Shown here piece by piece: positions 16,428-23,448 of a stretch of 47,014 nucleotides of DNA; positions within the stretch are counted from its first letter, which is position 1, and the number at the start of each line of letters is the position of its first letter. The DNA is from Candidatus Woesearchaeota archaeon. Lineage in GTDB: Archaea; Nanobdellota; Nanobdellia; Woesearchaeales; UBA10216. The DNA lies in contig JACPMZ010000006.1 in NCBI GenBank assembly GCA_016185705.1, positions 1 through 47,014 of the forward strand, written 5' to 3'. Under the pieces are notes generated by a model. That model ran no database searches, was not told the origin of the DNA, and was given only the letters and a program-made list of their open reading frames with translations. A program made the position numbers and the translations under genes.

Positions 16428-16493
16428 GCAGTAGCAGTGGTAGCAGCGCAGATGCAGCAGCCTTCGCAGCAGTCGTAGCCGCTGCTGCTACTG
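16428..16493. repeat. GC-rich imperfect palindrome (GCAGTAGCAG / CTGCTACTGC)
   Basis: Perfect 10-bp outer arms (16428-16437 with 16484-16493) continue inward as an imperfect stem built of GCAGCAG and GTAGC words. Together with the MITE copy at 16556 it fills the 351-bp gap between the DUF5752-like gene and the zinc-ribbon gene, in which I see no other gene. Confidence 0.5.
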
Positions 16494-16555
16494 CGTATTG
16501 TCGTTTGCTTAAATTATTTAGTAACAGCCGAAAACCCAACAACGCGGAATCCCCA

Positions 16556-16698
16556 GGTAATGTCAAGTTGTGTGTCCTGCAATCCTGAGCTTGCCGATGC
16601 CTGCTTGGCTGATTTTTTTCTCCCCCCTTATTTTTTAAGGGGGGGAGAAAAAAATCAGAGCAGTGTGCGACAGTTTTGCCACTTAACTTGAAATGAAT
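16556..16698. mobile_element. MITE-like element, copy 2, abutting a start codon
   Basis: The left end GGTAATGTCAAGTT (16556-16569) is intact and the body is nearly identical to copy 1, including the C-run/G-run hairpin. The right end begins AACTTG (16685-16690) but then reads AAATGAAT instead of ACATTACC. The zinc-ribbon start ATG 16693 lies inside the altered right terminal repeat. No target duplication is visible. Confidence 0.8.
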
Positions 16699-16830
16699 GT
16701 TTCCAATACGAGCGTAGCAAGATTTCCGTGTCCTGCCTGCGGCAAGTCAGAGATTGCCAGATGCGCTGACTGCAGGGCTAATGCTGCTGTTTATGAGTGC
16801 AAGGACTGCGGTTTCAGGGGTCCTAACTGA
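16693..16830 (+). CDS. HVO_2753-type four-knuckle small zinc-finger protein
   Basis: A 45-residue protein with four cysteine pairs: CPAC, CADC, CKDC and a lone Cys pattern ending in CGFRGPN. It is the archaeal small zinc-finger (HVO_2753-like) protein usually encoded just before EF-1 beta. Here its TGA overlaps the EF-1 beta ATG by one base, so they are translationally coupled. The role is not settled; the haloarchaeal homologue affects swarming and biofilm formation, and RNA binding is often proposed. The start codon lies in the decayed right end of a MITE-like element, and there is no TATA box at the normal distance. Confidence 0.8.
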   Translation: MNVSNTSVARFPCPACGKSEIARCADCRANAAVYECKDCGFRGPN

Positions 16831-17105
16831 TGGCAACGGTTATAGTTTCGTTAAAAATCATGCCCGATTCTCCTGAGACAGATCTTGGTGCCATAGCAGA
16901 AGCTGCTTCGGAAAAAATCTCGGGCTTTGGCGGCACAGTTGGCAGGACTGATACTGAACCGGTCGCGTTCGGAATAAAATCCATAAATATAATGTTCTCA
17001 ATGCCTGAAGAGAAGGGCAGCACTGAGGATTTGGAGAACGAGATTTCAGAGATTGATGGTGTCAGCTCTGTGCAGGTTACTGACGTGAGAAGGGCTGTTG
17101 GTTAG
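16830..17105 (+). CDS. Translation elongation factor 1 beta (aEF-1B)
   Basis: 91 residues, the normal archaeal length. It begins ATVIVSLKIMPDSPETDL, has the EPVAFGIKSINIMFSMPE core, and ends in EISEIDGVSSVQVTDVRRAVG. It is the guanine-nucleotide exchange factor that recycles EF-1 alpha-GDP. It follows the small zinc-finger gene with overlapping stop and start, an arrangement conserved in archaea. It overlaps the convergent gene at 17102 by 4 bases. Confidence 0.95.
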   Translation: MATVIVSLKIMPDSPETDLGAIAEAASEKISGFGGTVGRTDTEPVAFGIKSINIMFSMPEEKGSTEDLENEISEIDGVSSVQVTDVRRAVG

Positions 17106-17890
17106 GACTCTTTGAACATCAGTTCGTTCAGTTTCATTAATTCATCGCCTGTTATTGTTCCTGACGAGTATTTTTCTGTGAGTTCCTGCGCTTGCTTGAT
17201 ATCCGCCTGCCTTCTCAGGCTTTGATACACCTCAGCGAGGTCGTTGTAGTGGCTGAGCTGCGCTTTGTGTTCCAGCTGGGCAAATGCTTTTCGGGCATTC
17301 GCATACAGCATGCTTGCTTCATCGTATTCTTCCTCATTGATGTGTTTTTTTGCTTTTTTCAGCATTGCCCCGATATTTGGCTGCGAAAATTTGTCATAGC
17401 CTGCCCTGACTGTGATTGCAGCTGCTAAAAATGCCAGCAGGGCAAAGGGCAGATAGTTGACAGTTGTGCGGAAAGTTCCAGCCAAATCACCAATTCCGGC
17501 AACTAAGCCTGTTGCTGGCAGCCCTGTGCTGCCTGTGCCTGCTGTAAAGGAGGAGCTCTGCTGCTCGCACACCTTGTCTGTGCAGGCCCTGATTCTGTAA
17601 AAATATGTTTTTCCGGGTGTCAGGCCATGCAGTTCCTTCCTGAATTCCTTTGCCGCTGAGAAAGCAGTTTGTTCGCCATTGATTTCCAGTGTTGACATTG
17701 CTTTCCGGTTGGTTGACCACTGCAGTTCAGCTGTGGTTTCAGTTGTGTGCGCTTTGCCCGGCTGGAGGTTTATTGCGTCAGCTGCCGCCAGGCCGGTGAC
17801 AAATCCTGTGCTTAGCCCGTTTGAAATGATGAATGTGGCAAGAAAAGCAGTTACTGTTGCTATCAAAATGGCTATGTGCCCTGGCTTCAT
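17102..17890 (-). CDS. Membrane protein with exported fibronectin-III-like domain and helical cytoplasmic tail
   Basis: 262 residues. An N-terminal signal/anchor helix precedes one fibronectin-III/purple-phosphatase-like domain (ETTAELQWSTNRKAMSTLEI ... GLTPGKTYFYRIRACT, about residues 48-118). A second membrane helix (about 145-165) is followed by a cytoplasmic helical region of TPR-like hairpins (INEEEYDEASMLYANARKAF). The family is unknown, but such two-sided proteins are common in DPANN envelopes. The start is the first ATG of the frame. Confidence 0.65.
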   Translation of the reverse strand: MKPGHIAILIATVTAFLATFIISNGLSTGFVTGLAAADAINLQPGKAHTTETTAELQWSTNRKAMSTLEINGEQTAFSAAKEFRKELHGLTPGKTYFYRIRACTDKVCEQQSSSFTAGTGSTGLPATGLVAGIGDLAGTFRTTVNYLPFALLAFLAAAITVRAGYDKFSQPNIGAMLKKAKKHINEEEYDEASMLYANARKAFAQLEHKAQLSHYNDLAEVYQSLRRQADIKQAQELTEKYSSGTITGDELMKLNELMFKES

Positions 17891-17914
17891 GCATTACCCC
17901 CCTTTACTGGAAAT

Positions 17915-18067
17915 TTAGGATTTATTCTTATAAATCTTTCTGTTTGCTTTCATGCCCGGCAAGCCCATGGCTTTGTCCGCTCTTCCCTGCCAGTCCCGCC
18001 TGCTTATTCCTCCTCCGAGTGCAATTATCGCGTCAAACACTGCGCCTCTGCTGCCAAACTGCTTCAA
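17915..18067 (-). CDS. Putative 50-residue basic protein (TTG start)
   Basis: An open frame with host-like codon choice reads LKQFGSRGAVFDAIIALGGG, then ISRRDWQGRADKAMGLPGM and a basic end KIYKNKS. A TATA-like GAATATTAAAT (18089-18099) lies about 26 bases before TTG 18067, matching the leaderless spacing of its neighbours. No family is recognised. Support is codon texture plus promoter spacing only; GTG 18037 is another possible start. Confidence 0.35.
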   Translation of the reverse strand: MKQFGSRGAVFDAIIALGGGISRRDWQGRADKAMGLPGMKANRKIYKNKS

Positions 18068-18130
18068 CGCAACTAAGCAATCCCCGATTTAATATTCAAG
18101 CCCCCGACTTTCCAGCGAAAAAGCTAAAAC

Positions 18131-18140
18131 TTTATATATC
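18131..18140 (+). promoter_or_regulatory. TATA box of the eIF5A gene
   Basis: TTTATATATC lies about 27 bases before ATG 18161, a strong example of the leaderless promoter layout used across this window. Confidence 0.6.
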
Positions 18141-18160
18141 AATCAACTCAGATTTTTGTC

Positions 18161-18559
18161 ATGACTACAAGGAGCGTGGGTGCGAATACGCTTAAGGAAG
18201 GTTCTTTTCTCGTGATGGAAGGCGCTGCCTGTCGCGTTACAAATATTCAAATTTCGCGGCCTGGCAAGCATGGTCATGCAAAGATGCGGATTGAAGGAAT
18301 GGGCATTATTGATGATAAGAAGCGCATTGTTGTTATGCCCGGGCATGATTCTGTTGACGTGCCTGTTATTGAGAAAAGGACTGCCCAGGTGCTTTCGGTG
18401 CAGGGCAGCTCGGCAAATGTTATGGACATTGAGACATATGAGACTTTTGACCTTAAGATTCCTGAGGACATGAAGGCAGACTGCCAGCCCGGCACAAACG
18501 TGCTCTACTGGCAGGTTCTTAACGACAAGGTTATGAAGCAGGTTAAGGCTGCAGAGTAA
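18161..18559 (+). CDS. Translation initiation factor 5A (aIF5A)
   Basis: 132 residues, full length. The N-terminal SH3-like domain carries the hypusination loop RPGKHGHAK (residues 33-41) with the modifiable Lys36. The C-terminal OB-fold includes MDIETYETFDLKIPE. The factor stimulates peptide-bond formation at stalling sequences and termination. Deoxyhypusine synthase is not in this window. It has its own strong TATA box and stands alone between the small gene at 17915 and L40e. Confidence 0.97.
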   Translation: MTTRSVGANTLKEGSFLVMEGAACRVTNIQISRPGKHGHAKMRIEGMGIIDDKKRIVVMPGHDSVDVPVIEKRTAQVLSVQGSSANVMDIETYETFDLKIPEDMKADCQPGTNVLYWQVLNDKVMKQVKAAE

Positions 18560-18698
18560 AACGGCGCTGCACTTGCCAGCTATCTTTAATGGCTGTTAAG
18601 CAAAATTAACATGGGCTTTTTTTTTTGCATAATTGTTGCAAATTTATCAGGGCAATTTTCAGTAAACTTTTTAAACCTGCGCCCAGCACCATGAAGCC

Positions 18699-18860
18699 AT
18701 GGTTAAGTTTCCTGAGTCTGAGGCAAGGTTTTTCAGGAGCACTTTTGTCTGCAGAAGGTGCAAGGCAAAGATAAGGGTTCCTACCTTGAAGGTTATTCAG
18801 GGAAAGGTGAGGTGCAGGAAGTGCAAAGGCACGGCTCTGCGCCCTGTCAGGAGAAAGTAG
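18699..18860 (+). CDS. Ribosomal protein L40e
   Basis: 53 residues starting VKFPESEARFF, with the zinc site formed by CRRC (18-21) and CRKC (39-42) and a basic end LRPVRRK. This matches archaeal eL40, a small zinc-binding protein of the large subunit. ATG 18699 has a TATA-like CTTTTTAAACC 27 bases upstream, so the message is leaderless. Confidence 0.93.
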   Translation: MVKFPESEARFFRSTFVCRRCKAKIRVPTLKVIQGKVRCRKCKGTALRPVRRK

Positions 18861-18909
18861 CTGTTCTAAAAGCAAAATAATTTAAGCAGGGTGTGTTGTG
18901 TAATTAGCC

Positions 18910-20109
18910 ATGCCTCTTGAACTGCTTGACTTCATGCTGAGGAACAAACTGGTCATTCTGTTTTATTCAGCTCTTGCGCTGTTCGTTTACCGCAACCGCG
19001 GCCGCTTTCAGTTCCACATGAAGCTTATTGCCCTTTATAAGGCAAAGTGGGGCATTGGCTTGATGGATAAGCTTGCCTCCTCGATGAGGGGCGTTGTAAA
19101 ATCTTTTGGCTACCTTAGCATTTTCGTAGGCTTTGCCGGGATGCTTGCCGTTGTGCTGGGACTGTTTTATTTTGTGTATGTCCTGTTCACGACTCCAAAC
19201 GCCCCTGCTGCCATTGCTCCTGTTATTCCTGGCGTGCAGATTCCTGGTGTGCCGTTTCGTATTCCGCTGGTCGAGGGCGTTATCGCAATATTCATTGTTG
19301 CCGTAATCCATGAGTTCTGCCACGGAGTCGTTGCAAGAGCGCATAATGTCAAGGTAAAGAATACCGGCGTCGGCATTCTCGGCCCGATACTGTTTGCGTT
19401 CGTTGAGCCTGATGAGGCTGACCTTAAGCAAAGGTCTGCGGCAGTCAATTTTTCAATTTTTGCTGCCGGGCCTGTTTCAAATCTTGTTGTTTTTCTGTTG
19501 CTGATGCTGGCGCTTTCATTTGCCGTTCCGCCTGTTGTTGATTCTGTTTATCCGCCGCAGGGAATTGTTTTTACGTCTGTTGATGAAGGTTCTCCGGCTG
19601 AGGCAGCTGGCCTGCAGACTGGTGCTGTGTACAACAGGGTGAACGGGCAGACTGTTTCCACTGTTCTTGACTTTATCAGGCATTTTGAGGGCGTAAAGCC
19701 GGGAGATGAAGTGCGCATAGGCAATGATGGCGGAAGCATTGCAGTTCAGACTGTTCCGCATGCTGACGATGCATCAAAACCTTGGCTTGGCGTGCAGATT
19801 CAGGAAGTCAGGCAGAATTCAGATTCAGCGTCTTTTGCTGCGGTTTCCTGGCTGATCAATCTGCTGGCTCTTGTTTCTTTCCTGAGTTTGGGCATTGGGC
19901 TTGGCAACCTTATACCAGTCGGCCCTATTGACGGCGGCAGAATGCTGCAGAAGCTCCTCCACAAGTTCAGGGGCGAAGCAAGCGGCAACAAAGACCTTGT
20001 CCGGATAAGCATGCTGTTTCTGTTTATTATCCTGCTTCTCCTTACTCCAATATTCAGGGAAACCCTGAAGGCGTTGTTTGGCTTTATTACCGGTGTTTTC
20101 GGGTTCTGA
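18910..20109 (+). CDS. Site-2-protease-type membrane metalloprotease (M50) with PDZ domain
   Basis: 399 residues with several membrane helices. The zinc motif HEFCH (residues 134-138) lies in a membrane helix, and the partner motif NLIPVGPIDGGRM lies near residues 335-347. Between them is a PDZ domain (about 215-300) with SVDEGSPAEAAGLQTG. This is the archaeal RseP/S2P-like architecture that cleaves membrane-anchored substrates within the bilayer. No cognate anti-sigma-like substrate is nearby. It follows L40e after 50 bases. Confidence 0.93.
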   Translation: MPLELLDFMLRNKLVILFYSALALFVYRNRGRFQFHMKLIALYKAKWGIGLMDKLASSMRGVVKSFGYLSIFVGFAGMLAVVLGLFYFVYVLFTTPNAPAAIAPVIPGVQIPGVPFRIPLVEGVIAIFIVAVIHEFCHGVVARAHNVKVKNTGVGILGPILFAFVEPDEADLKQRSAAVNFSIFAAGPVSNLVVFLLLMLALSFAVPPVVDSVYPPQGIVFTSVDEGSPAEAAGLQTGAVYNRVNGQTVSTVLDFIRHFEGVKPGDEVRIGNDGGSIAVQTVPHADDASKPWLGVQIQEVRQNSDSASFAAVSWLINLLALVSFLSLGIGLGNLIPVGPIDGGRMLQKLLHKFRGEASGNKDLVRISMLFLFIILLLLTPIFRETLKALFGFITGVFGF

Positions 20110-20220
20110 GCGCTGAACAGCCGATTATTAAGCAGGGAGAAAAAGCAGCGCGGCAAGGGGTTTGCGTTGATGGCGATAATTCGCCAGCTCGTTAAAACCG
20201 ATAATTTTATATACTATTTA

Positions 20221-20236
20221 TACACACTAGTATGTA
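20221..20236 (+). promoter_or_regulatory. Operator candidate TACACAC-TA-GTATGTA of the Doc/RHH module
   Basis: A near-perfect palindrome (6 of 7 base pairs per arm) lies between TATA TTTATATACT (20207-20216) and the ATG at 20236. This is the place expected for autoregulation by the ribbon-helix-helix partner. Confidence 0.5.
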
Positions 20237-20592
20237 TGAATCTGTTGGTTAAGGAAATTGCGAACGATTTGATTAAAATAAACAGGCAGTTCGCGAGTGG
20301 TGTAGTCGTTAACCCCGGCAGCATGGATTTTGCCATAAGCGCGGTTTTTAATAGCGGCGACTGGCTTGAGCAGATGGCTTTTGTTGTTCGCTCTCTGCTT
20401 TGCGACCACGTTTTTGAGGATGGCAACAAGAGAACCGCGGCTGTGTATGTGATGTCTGTGCTGGATGATTTCAAATATAAATATGATCCGTTCAGGATTG
20501 ATCAGCTGGTGTTACGTATAGCGAAGGATAACATTAAAGATGTTCAAAATATTAGGAGGATGATGGAAAATGCAGCGACCAAGAATTTTTAG
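20236..20592 (+). CDS. Doc/Fic-type toxin
   Basis: 118 residues. The Fic/Doc signature HVFEDGNKRTAA is at residues 58-69, with the catalytic His58 and the NKR anion-binding triplet of the Doc subgroup, whose known member phosphorylates EF-Tu. It also has the helical N-terminal flank expected of Doc. ATG 20236 is chosen 27 bases after a TATA box; the longer in-frame start lies upstream of that box. The next gene overlaps by 23 bases and encodes a ribbon-helix-helix protein, so the pair is a toxin/antitoxin candidate, with the toxin first. Confidence 0.8.
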   Translation: MNLLVKEIANDLIKINRQFASGVVVNPGSMDFAISAVFNSGDWLEQMAFVVRSLLCDHVFEDGNKRTAAVYVMSVLDDFKYKYDPFRIDQLVLRIAKDNIKDVQNIRRMMENAATKNF

Positions 20593-20821
20593 CAAAAGAG
20601 TGTTCAGGAGGGCTCAGCAGCTTCCGCGAATAATGCCTGAACCATTTCTTGCATTGGAGGAGTACGACCGCACCCGCAGACTGAGAAGGTGGGGCAACAA
20701 GGTGAGGGTTAACTTTACTCTTGACCCGGCCATTTTCAAGGCATTCCGAAAGTATTGCGACAGAGAGGGCTGCAAGATGAGCACTCTGGTGGAGCGTCTC
20801 ATGAGGAAGGCAATTAAGTAG
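20570..20821 (+). CDS. Ribbon-helix-helix protein, likely Doc antitoxin/repressor
   Basis: 83 residues. The C-terminal half fits a CopG-type ribbon-helix-helix: a strand NKVRVNFTLDPAIF followed by two helices FRKYCDREG and MSTLVERLMRKAIK. The N-terminal 40 residues are basic and proline-containing and may neutralise the toxin. A GGAGG motif lies 12 bases upstream within the toxin gene. Classical Doc partners are Phd-type, so an RHH partner encoded second is unusual. Function is inferred from fold and overlap. Confidence 0.65.
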   Translation: MQRPRIFSKRVFRRAQQLPRIMPEPFLALEEYDRTRRLRRWGNKVRVNFTLDPAIFKAFRKYCDREGCKMSTLVERLMRKAIK

Positions 20822-20862
20822 GCATCCATAAATTTATAAAACATCTGCCATTGGCATTCTTT

Positions 20863-21558
20863 ATGATATCCGTTGTTTTGGTTGAGCCGCAGTCGCCAGG
20901 CAACATTGGGAGCGTTGCCCGCGCAATGCAGAATTTCGGCTGCAAAAATCTGGTTATTGTAAATCCGAAATGCGATTATTTGGCGAATGAAGCGCTGTGG
21001 AGGGCTAAGCATGCCTTGAATGTTCTGAAAAAAGCTGTTGTTGTGAAAAGTTTTCAGCAGTTGAAAAAATTTGACACGCTGATTGCTGCCACTGCTGCTG
21101 TGGGCGCTTCTTCAAATGTTGCCAGGATTCCTTTGACTCCTGAGCAGCTGTCAGAGAAATACCGCGAGCTCAGCAGTTCCAATGCTGCTCTGGTTTTCGG
21201 CAGGGATTCTACCGGGCTTACCAATTCTGAGATTCTGAAGTGCGATTTTATAATTTCCATCCCGGCAAGCGCAAAATACCGGTCGCTTAACCTTTCCCAT
21301 GCTGTTGCTGTTGTGCTGTATGAGCTGTTCAAGCGCTCGAGGCAGAAAAAGATTGCCAGCCGTTTCACGCCTGCATCCAGAAATGAAAAGGATATTATAA
21401 TGAAGCATGTTGAGGCAATGCTTGGAAGCATGCGTTTTCATTTCAGCTCCCAGCGGATTACTCAAAGAAAGATTTGGCGTCGCTTGATAGGAAAGGCCAT
21501 GCTTTCAAGGAGGGAGGCCTTCGCTGTTATCGGCTTTTTGAAAAAGGCGCAGAAATGA
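20863..21558 (+). CDS. SpoU/TrmJ-family RNA 2'-O-methyltransferase
   Basis: 231 residues. All three SPOUT motifs are visible: PQSPGNIGSVARAMQNFG (motif 1), LVFGRDSTGLTNSEI (motif 2) and IPASAKYRSLNLSHAVAVVL (motif 3, knot region). The C-terminal 70 residues form a helical dimer extension, as in TrmJ, which methylates position 32 of tRNA. ATG 20863 starts the first strand (MISVVLVEPQ) and has a TATA AATTTATAAAAC 27 bases upstream. Its stop overlaps the HAD gene start (ATGA). Confidence 0.88.
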   Translation: MISVVLVEPQSPGNIGSVARAMQNFGCKNLVIVNPKCDYLANEALWRAKHALNVLKKAVVVKSFQQLKKFDTLIAATAAVGASSNVARIPLTPEQLSEKYRELSSSNAALVFGRDSTGLTNSEILKCDFIISIPASAKYRSLNLSHAVAVVLYELFKRSRQKKIASRFTPASRNEKDIIMKHVEAMLGSMRFHFSSQRITQRKIWRRLIGKAMLSRREAFAVIGFLKKAQK

Positions 21559-22229
21559 TTAAGAACATTGTTTTTGACTGGAGCGGCACTTTGAGCGATG
21601 ACTTTGAGATGGTTTTTCATACTGTGAGGGCAATGTTCCACGACATTGGGGTTGCTCCTGTTAATTTCCCGCATTTTCAGGAGGTTGTTGACATTCCCTA
21701 CGATGCCTACATAAAGAAGCTGTTCGGCGATTCGCCGCAAACGATGGCAAAGTTTGCTGACCGCGGCCTCAACAGGGATTTGTTTGAGAGGCATTTCAGG
21801 TCTCTTGGCTACCCGGAACCTATCAGGGGAGTTGGAAGCGCTTTGCAGCTGCTGCATGAGGATGGATATAATTTGCTTGTCTTCAGCGCCCACCATCAGC
21901 GCTTTATTGAGGAGGAAAACGCCAGATTTTTCAGCGGCAAAAATTTTTTCTCCCGTATTTTTGGCAGTGCCGGCAATAAGCTTGAGTCAGTCTCTCAGCT
22001 GGTAACGCAGGCAGGCATACTGCCTTCAGAAACTGTTATGGTCGGCGACACAGCGCATGACGTCCTTGCTGCCAGAAAGGCCGGCATGGCTGCTGTTGCT
22101 GTGCTTTCCGGCTACCACATTCGTGAGCAGCTTACTGATGCGAAGCCCGACTTTTTGCTGCGGTCTGTGTGCGAGCTGCCTGCGCTTTTGCGAAGTATTC
22201 CTTCACAGCAGGGTTTCCTGCGGGCTTAG
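21555..22229 (+). CDS. HAD-superfamily hydrolase (phosphoglycolate-phosphatase-like)
   Basis: 224 residues. HAD motif I FDWSGTLSDD (residues 7-16) has a Trp and a Ser between the usual DxD positions. Motif II is LLVFSAHH, and motifs III/IV are KL...MVGDTAHDVLAARKAG. A helical C1 cap sits between motifs I and II. It is a small-molecule phosphatase of the Gph type; the substrate cannot be told. The first Asp is Asp8, and motif I reads DWSGT rather than DxDGT, so the second acidic residue is replaced by Ser, which is unusual and might alter activity. Its end overlaps the convergent regulator gene by about 98 bases. Confidence 0.8.
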   Translation: MIKNIVFDWSGTLSDDFEMVFHTVRAMFHDIGVAPVNFPHFQEVVDIPYDAYIKKLFGDSPQTMAKFADRGLNRDLFERHFRSLGYPEPIRGVGSALQLLHEDGYNLLVFSAHHQRFIEEENARFFSGKNFFSRIFGSAGNKLESVSQLVTQAGILPSETVMVGDTAHDVLAARKAGMAAVAVLSGYHIREQLTDAKPDFLLRSVCELPALLRSIPSQQGFLRA

Positions 22230-22491
22230 CATTCTCGCCTAATGCATAGTACACGCGCTCCACTTCTGCCCCCCAGCTGTATTGCCCCTTCTCTTTCCTT
22301 ATCTGCGCTACCCTGAATTCCCGCGTTTCAAGCCCTTTTTTCAGATTATAATAGATGGCCCTCATGGTTACTTTCGGGAATATTTCCTTGTAAATGGCAT
22401 ATGCTGCATAGCCGTGCAGCTCCCTGGCTATGTGCAGTATTTCCACGATGTTCTGCCTTACACGGCTTCCTGAAGGCCTTCCTCTTGCCAT
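22132..22491 (-). CDS. Winged-helix DNA-binding protein
   Basis: 119 residues. The N-terminal 60 residues form a winged helix: RQNIVEILHIARELHG, YAAYAIYKEIF, VTMRAIYYNLKKGLETREF. A wing with basic residues follows. It starts with an AT-hook-like RGRPSG. The C-terminus is Ala/Lys-rich and overlaps the end of the HAD gene on the other strand. A TATA-like ATATTTATAGTG is about 27 bases upstream. It is probably a local transcription regulator with unknown targets. Confidence 0.65.
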   Translation of the reverse strand: MARGRPSGSRVRQNIVEILHIARELHGYAAYAIYKEIFPKVTMRAIYYNLKKGLETREFRVAQIRKEKGQYSWGAEVERVYYALGENAKPAGNPAVKEYFAKAQAARTQTAAKSRASHQ

Positions 22492-22641
22492 GCTGGTTAA
22501 GATTTTTCATCACTATAAATATTTTGCTATATTGAAAACAATTATTTTATGCTTTCTTGGGGTGCATTTCAAGAAAACCTTTATATAGTACTTAGCTAAT
22601 TTTTGCTCTATAAATCAAAAACACTCTTTGAGGTGGGATAA

Positions 22642-22788
22642 ATGGCACAAGGAAGATGCATGAAATGCAAGAAGCAGGTTGACATTAAGGACGCGAAGGA
22701 AGTTACCATGAAGAATAAAATGAAGGCCATGAAGGGCGTGTGCGGCAAATGCGGCACCAAGGTTTTCAGGATAATCGGAAAGGCGTAA
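22642..22788 (+). CDS. DUF5679-like small zinc-ribbon protein
   Basis: 48 residues with two CxxC knuckles (CMKC at 6-9, CGKC at 34-37) and a middle rich in Met and Lys, ending GTKVFRIIGKA. This is the DUF5679 pattern common in DPANN genomes; its function is unknown and nucleic-acid binding is likely. Unlike most neighbours it has a leader of roughly 30-40 bases: TATA CTTTATATAG at 22579 and a GAGGTG Shine-Dalgarno just before the ATG. Confidence 0.75.
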   Translation: MAQGRCMKCKKQVDIKDAKEVTMKNKMKAMKGVCGKCGTKVFRIIGKA

Positions 22789-22874
22789 GCCTTTCCATTT
22801 TTTTGTCAGGAGCTCGGCGCACTGCGTAAAGCAGGGATAGGGAGCGCCTGATAGCTGAGGAAGGGGTGATTTGA

Positions 22875-23447
22875 TTGAAGCTTCTCATATTTGCGCTGCC
22901 GCTGATTGTTTTTGTTTATGGCTGCTCTGCATCGCCAGCAGGCAGCGCAGGCAGCCCTGCACTTCAGGAGGAAGTTCCTGCTGCTGAACCGGCTGTTTCA
23001 GGAAAGGCAGCTTCCCAGCAATTGTGGCTTACTGCTGAGCTGAAAGACGTGGCGACTGGCGAAAAGTTTTCTATTGCAGGTTTTGACAAGCCGGTGTTGA
23101 TTGAGAACTTTGCTGTGTGGTGTCCGGTCTGTTTGCGCCAGCAGCTTGAAACCCGGAAGCTTCACAGCTTGGTGGGCGATTCTGTAGTTTCAGTATCTAT
23201 AGACACCGATCCTAACGAAGATGCTGCAAAGGTTCGCAGCCACATTGAGAGTAACGGATTTGATTGGTATTACGCTGTCTCGCCTGTTGATGTTACCAAT
23301 TCGCTTATTGACACTTTCGGCATAGATTTCACTCAGGTGCCTCTTGCTCCCATGGCTCTTTACTGCAACGGCCAGCATCACGAGCTGCGCAGGGGCGTGA
23401 AGTCTGCTGAGGAGCTTAAGGAGTCAATAGAAACATTGTGTGCCTAA
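22875..23447 (+). CDS. Thioredoxin-fold lipoprotein
   Basis: 190 residues with a lipobox (VFVYGC, Cys17) and an Ala/Pro-rich linker, then a thioredoxin/TlpA-like domain. The active site is WCPVC (Cys83, Cys86). A second landmark is the cis-proline region TQVPLAPMALY. It is tethered outside the cell and should handle disulfides there. The next gene is a CcdA-type electron carrier 1 base downstream, so the pair very probably forms a reducing path from cytoplasm to exterior. Confidence 0.85.
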   Translation: MKLLIFALPLIVFVYGCSASPAGSAGSPALQEEVPAAEPAVSGKAASQQLWLTAELKDVATGEKFSIAGFDKPVLIENFAVWCPVCLRQQLETRKLHSLVGDSVVSVSIDTDPNEDAAKVRSHIESNGFDWYYAVSPVDVTNSLIDTFGIDFTQVPLAPMALYCNGQHHELRRGVKSAEELKESIETLCA

Positions 23448-23448
23448 A

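Noticed and set aside
17891-18160. A tRNA gene in the gap before eIF5A
   Set aside because: No T-arm GGTTCRAATCC-type box with matching acceptor stem was found on either strand here or in the other gaps.
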